From contig NZ_JBHRRZ010000013.1 in assembly GCF_042643265.1 (NCBI RefSeq), forward strand, positions 1 to 64,000: 64,000 nucleotides of DNA. The letters run 5' to 3'. Position numbers and translations under genes: made by a program. Below, piece after piece: positions 61,506-64,000 of the stretch; positions within the stretch are counted from its first letter, which is position 1, and every line of letters starts with the position of its first letter. The notes below the pieces were generated by a model, which saw only the letters and a program-made list of their open reading frames with translations, was not told where the DNA came from and searched no databases. This DNA is from Virgibacillus_O sediminis (GTDB lineage Bacteria > Bacillota > Bacilli > Bacillales > Amphibacillaceae).

Positions 61506-63014
61506 ATGAGTACAATTACGCTGTACACATGGATTGGGTTTGCCGCATTTCTTGGAGTTATGGTGATCCTTGGTATCGTAAGTGCCAGAAAAACGAAAAG
61601 TGTAAGTGATTTTGCTACTGGTGGAGGAAGCTTGGGGCCATATGTACTTGGTCTATCCTTTGCTGCAACCTATTTAAGTGCCGCAACATTTCTCGGATAT
61701 CCGGGATGGACCCATGCCTGGGGATTGTCCAACCTTTGGCTGTTCCTGGCAATGATTGGCGGTGGGCCGATAGGAGTATTAATGGTAGCAAAAAAGGTGA
61801 GGAAGCTGAATACGAAGCAAAAGTCACTTTCCCTGCCGGATTGGCTCGGCGATTTTTATAATAGTGATATATTGAGAGTAGGAACAGGGCTGATTCTGCT
61901 CTTCAATGTATTTTACATAGCGGCTCAGTTTGTAGCGGGTGCGCGAATCTTTGAATATCTTCTCGGAATGTCTTATACAAACGGACTGATATTTATTACG
62001 GCAATTGTTGTTCTTTATGTATTTGCAGGCGGTGCCTTTGCCGATATCTACACAGACGCCGTCCAGGCTGTGATGATGGCGATTGCTGGTCTTGCAATCT
62101 TTATCTCGGGGCTCGTCATTTTTTGGGAAGGGGGAATAACTGCGACATTCTCGGGTATCGTGAATGATCTCAGTTCCCAAAATGGTAATTTAGTAGAGGT
62201 GTTTAATCCTGAGTCGGCCCATTTTTATTCCATCGGTGCAATATCGGGTGCGATTGTTATTCAATGGGCATTTGCCTCAGCGCCTCACCTGTTTAACAAA
62301 GTGCTTGGGCTGAAAAGTGAAAAGGATCTAGGAAAAATGATTGCTACCTATGTTATCACCGCCTCTTTCTGTCTGCTTGTTCTATTTGGGGGATTATACA
62401 GCAGAGTGGCGCTTGGCAATAATGTGGTGCAAGCTGATCTCGCATTAATGGAATATGCAGTCTGGGCTTTTCCGGCGATCGTGGTAGCAATATTCGGTGT
62501 GGTCATCCTTGCAGCGGCCATGTCAACAACAGATGGAATATTCGTTTCCATTTCTACCGTATTTGCCAATGATATTTTCCTAAAGTTTCTCGTTAAAAGA
62601 AAGATTATCAAGATAAGTGATGAAAAAGCACAAAAAGTTTCGCTGCAAATTAGCCGTCTGACAGTTCCTTTGATAGGATTGGCCGCATTTCTGGTGGTGC
62701 TGCAGCCGCCCGCTTATATGGGGGATGTCATGTGGATTGGAATTTCCGGGGTAGCTGCCGGGACGATGGGGCCAATCTTATATGCTGTTTATAGCAAGAA
62801 GAAAGCACCTGCAAGAGCGGCAGAACTTTCGATGACCGTAGGATTGTTCTCCTATCTCATTATCTACTTTACTGGTCTCATCCCAAGTACAATGTCCGCA
62901 GGCGCAGTAGCCACTTTTATTGGCATTGCAACGATCGTGATTTTTGCACGAATACTGAAAAACCCTCATGTTCCTGCAGAGGAAGTGGAAGAAAGCAGCG
63001 TACAGGCAAACTAG
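61506..63014 (+). CDS. Sodium:solute symporter (SSS family)
   Basis: 502 residues, about 13 helices, after AAAGGAGG. Signatures are SARKTKSVSDFATGGGSLG in the first loop, the SFAATYLSAATFLGYPGWTH helix, the ADIYTDAVQAVMMAIAG helix and AAMSTTDGIFVSISTVFAND near 340-360. In this operon it is the likely importer of the organosulfur substrate used by the monooxygenase. It is closest in style to the symporter at 24592. Confidence 0.87.
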   Translation: MSTITLYTWIGFAAFLGVMVILGIVSARKTKSVSDFATGGGSLGPYVLGLSFAATYLSAATFLGYPGWTHAWGLSNLWLFLAMIGGGPIGVLMVAKKVRKLNTKQKSLSLPDWLGDFYNSDILRVGTGLILLFNVFYIAAQFVAGARIFEYLLGMSYTNGLIFITAIVVLYVFAGGAFADIYTDAVQAVMMAIAGLAIFISGLVIFWEGGITATFSGIVNDLSSQNGNLVEVFNPESAHFYSIGAISGAIVIQWAFASAPHLFNKVLGLKSEKDLGKMIATYVITASFCLLVLFGGLYSRVALGNNVVQADLALMEYAVWAFPAIVVAIFGVVILAAAMSTTDGIFVSISTVFANDIFLKFLVKRKIIKISDEKAQKVSLQISRLTVPLIGLAAFLVVLQPPAYMGDVMWIGISGVAAGTMGPILYAVYSKKKAPARAAELSMTVGLFSYLIIYFTGLIPSTMSAGAVATFIGIATIVIFARILKNPHVPAEEVEESSVQAN

Positions 63015-63031
63015 GGAAAGGGTGAGTGTAG

Positions 63032-63130
63032 ATGTTTGTTAATCCGATGCTTTCCGTATGGTTGTATGGATTTATCATTAGTCTCATAATTATTGGCTTC
63101 TCGCTTTGGAAATGGTATTCCGGAAAGTAG
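63032..63130 (+). CDS. Symporter-associated micro-protein
   Basis: 32 residues, almost all one transmembrane helix (SVWLYGFIISLIIIGFSLWK) with a short GK end. AAAGGGTGAG precedes the ATG, 18 bases after the symporter stop. Here the micro-protein follows the carrier, whereas in the other three operons it precedes it. Confidence 0.6.
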   Translation: MFVNPMLSVWLYGFIISLIIIGFSLWKWYSGK

Positions 63131-63252
63131 GAGGCAGGTACCGTGGCCAAAGAGGAACGGGGTAACAGATGATCGGGCATTCCTGAGAGAAGGGATGCAT
63201 GGCATTTCTTTGCTGATTCCATATTTAATCGATAAAAGTTGGAGGTTATACG

Positions 63253-64000
63253 ATGACGGAAACAAAAATAGCTACATTAAAGAACTACATAGGCGGAAAA
63301 TGGGTGGAGGCGAAATCGGACAAGACAGAGGAAGTCTTTAACCCGGCAACTGGAGAATTGATTGCTCAAGTTCCTATATCCTCTCAAAAGGATGTAGATG
63401 ATGCGGTGCAGGTAGCCTCCGAAGCATTTCAGGAATGGAAGGAAGTTCCTGTGCCAAAACGAGCGCGCATTCTATTCAAGTATCAGCAGCTGATGGTGGA
63501 ACACTGGGATGAGCTGGCAGAAATAGTAACCATTGAGAACGGGAAAAACTTTAATGAAGCGAAGGGAGAGGTGCAACGGGGAATTGAAAATGTAGAATTT
63601 GCTGCAGGGGCACCTTCTCTGATGATGGGGGAACAGCTCCCATCGATAGCAGATGGATTGGAATCCGGCGTTTATCGTTATCCAATCGGGGTGATTGGGG
63701 GGATTACACCATTTAATTTTCCAATGATGGTCCCTGCATGGATGTTTCCCATGGCGATTGTCACGGGCAATACATTTATATTAAAACCATCGGAACGAAC
63801 ACCTTTATTGGCAAATCGTTTGGCTGAATTGCTTGAATTGGCGGGGCTGCCAAAAGGAGTCTTCAATATTGTGCATGGGGCACATGATGTGGTAAATGGC
63901 TTATTGGATCATCCGGATATCCCGGCAATCTCCTTTGTCGGCTCCCAGCCGGTTGCCGAATATGTTTATAAAAGAGGAACTGACAATCTGAAGCGGGTGC
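63253..64000 (+). CDS. Methylmalonate/malonate-semialdehyde dehydrogenase-type ALDH (cut by window end)
   Basis: The first 249 residues are visible and continue past the window. NYIGGKWVEAKSDKTEEVFNP (first strands), the ITPFNFPMMVPAWMFP cofactor segment and LKPSERTPLLANRLAEL match the CoA-acylating MmsA/IolA group. ENGKNFNEAKGEVQRGIENV is also typical of that group. GGAGGT precedes the ATG. MmsA-type enzymes turn malonate or methylmalonate semialdehyde into acetyl- or propionyl-CoA. That suggests a three- or four-carbon skeleton is left after sulfur removal. Confidence 0.85.
   Translation, partial: MTETKIATLKNYIGGKWVEAKSDKTEEVFNPATGELIAQVPISSQKDVDDAVQVASEAFQEWKEVPVPKRARILFKYQQLMVEHWDELAEIVTIENGKNFNEAKGEVQRGIENVEFAAGAPSLMMGEQLPSIADGLESGVYRYPIGVIGGITPFNFPMMVPAWMFPMAIVTGNTFILKPSERTPLLANRLAELLELAGLPKGVFNIVHGAHDVVNGLLDHPDIPAISFVGSQPVAEYVYKRGTDNLKRV

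Overview
The window looks like accessory or catabolic chromosome of a low-GC Bacillaceae bacterium (Oceanobacillus, Virgibacillus or Lentibacillus type). The evidence is AT-rich sequence, strong AGGAGG ribosome sites with ATG/GTG/TTG starts, a sigma-A/LexA/SAM-riboswitch style of regulation, a GabR-type regulator, a YolD protein, and solute uptake dominated by sodium symporters. No rRNA, tRNA or CRISPR array was seen. The species cannot be fixed from the sequence.

Layout. 1-900: 3' end of an IS1182-type element and two hairpin repeats. 1.5-6.2 kb: a sigma-54 activator, a perfect -24/-12 promoter, a C45-type acyl hydrolase and a sodium symporter with a small partner. 6.2-7.5 kb: debris (truncated radC, internally deleted group II intron). 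7.7-18.8 kb: GabR-like regulator divergent from a succinate-semialdehyde dehydrogenase (SSADH), then ATP-dependent hydantoinase/lactamase HyuAB, an M20 carbamoylase-type hydrolase and an NCS1 permease. 19.0-21.2 kb: a decayed SOS-linked cassette (YolD, HEPN, XRE). 21.5-27.9 kb: XRE-cupin regulator, TMADH-like flavoprotein, micro-protein, symporter and a second SSADH. 28-30 kb: IS3 and resolvase remnants around an unknown gene. 30.1-36.6 kb: XRE-cupin regulator, a four-gene HcnABC-like dehydrogenase, an ornithine-cyclodeaminase-family enzyme and BrnQ. 36.7-38.4 kb: pseudogenes and repeats. 38.5-42.4 kb: FAD monooxygenase, esterase, MFS transporter. 42.6-43.2 kb: transposon debris. 43.3-51.1 kb: RpiR regulator, a second HyuAB, micro-protein, symporter, second cyclodeaminase-family enzyme. 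51.3-55.6 kb: the intact copy of the YolD-HEPN-XRE cassette with different cargo. 55.8-56.3 kb: a 146-bp hairpin element and an integrase remnant. 56.4-64 kb: GPH sugar symporter, a small unknown protein, and a SAM-riboswitch operon with a duplicated CMD protein, an NtaA/DszA-type monooxygenase, a symporter, a micro-protein and an MmsA-type dehydrogenase cut by the window end.

How the genes fit together. Most intact genes form import-and-degrade modules for small nitrogen or sulfur organics. Each has its own regulator and sodium-coupled or MFS carrier. Two modules end in near-identical SSADHs, so ring opening by HyuAB and oxidative dealkylation by the flavoprotein may both lead to succinic semialdehyde and the TCA cycle. 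This is inference from gene content.

The least explained part is the cassette present twice (19.0-21.1 and 51.3-55.6 kb). Both copies share a left border (LexA-type box, YolD-like gene, small HEPN gene) and a right border (XRE-type gene), but carry unrelated membrane-protein cargo between them. In the intact copy the cargo is a two-TM protein with a GAF-like tail, a TauD-like Fe(II)/2-oxoglutarate oxygenase and a two-TM coiled-coil protein. This is the best candidate here for an undescribed, possibly damage-responsive or defence system.
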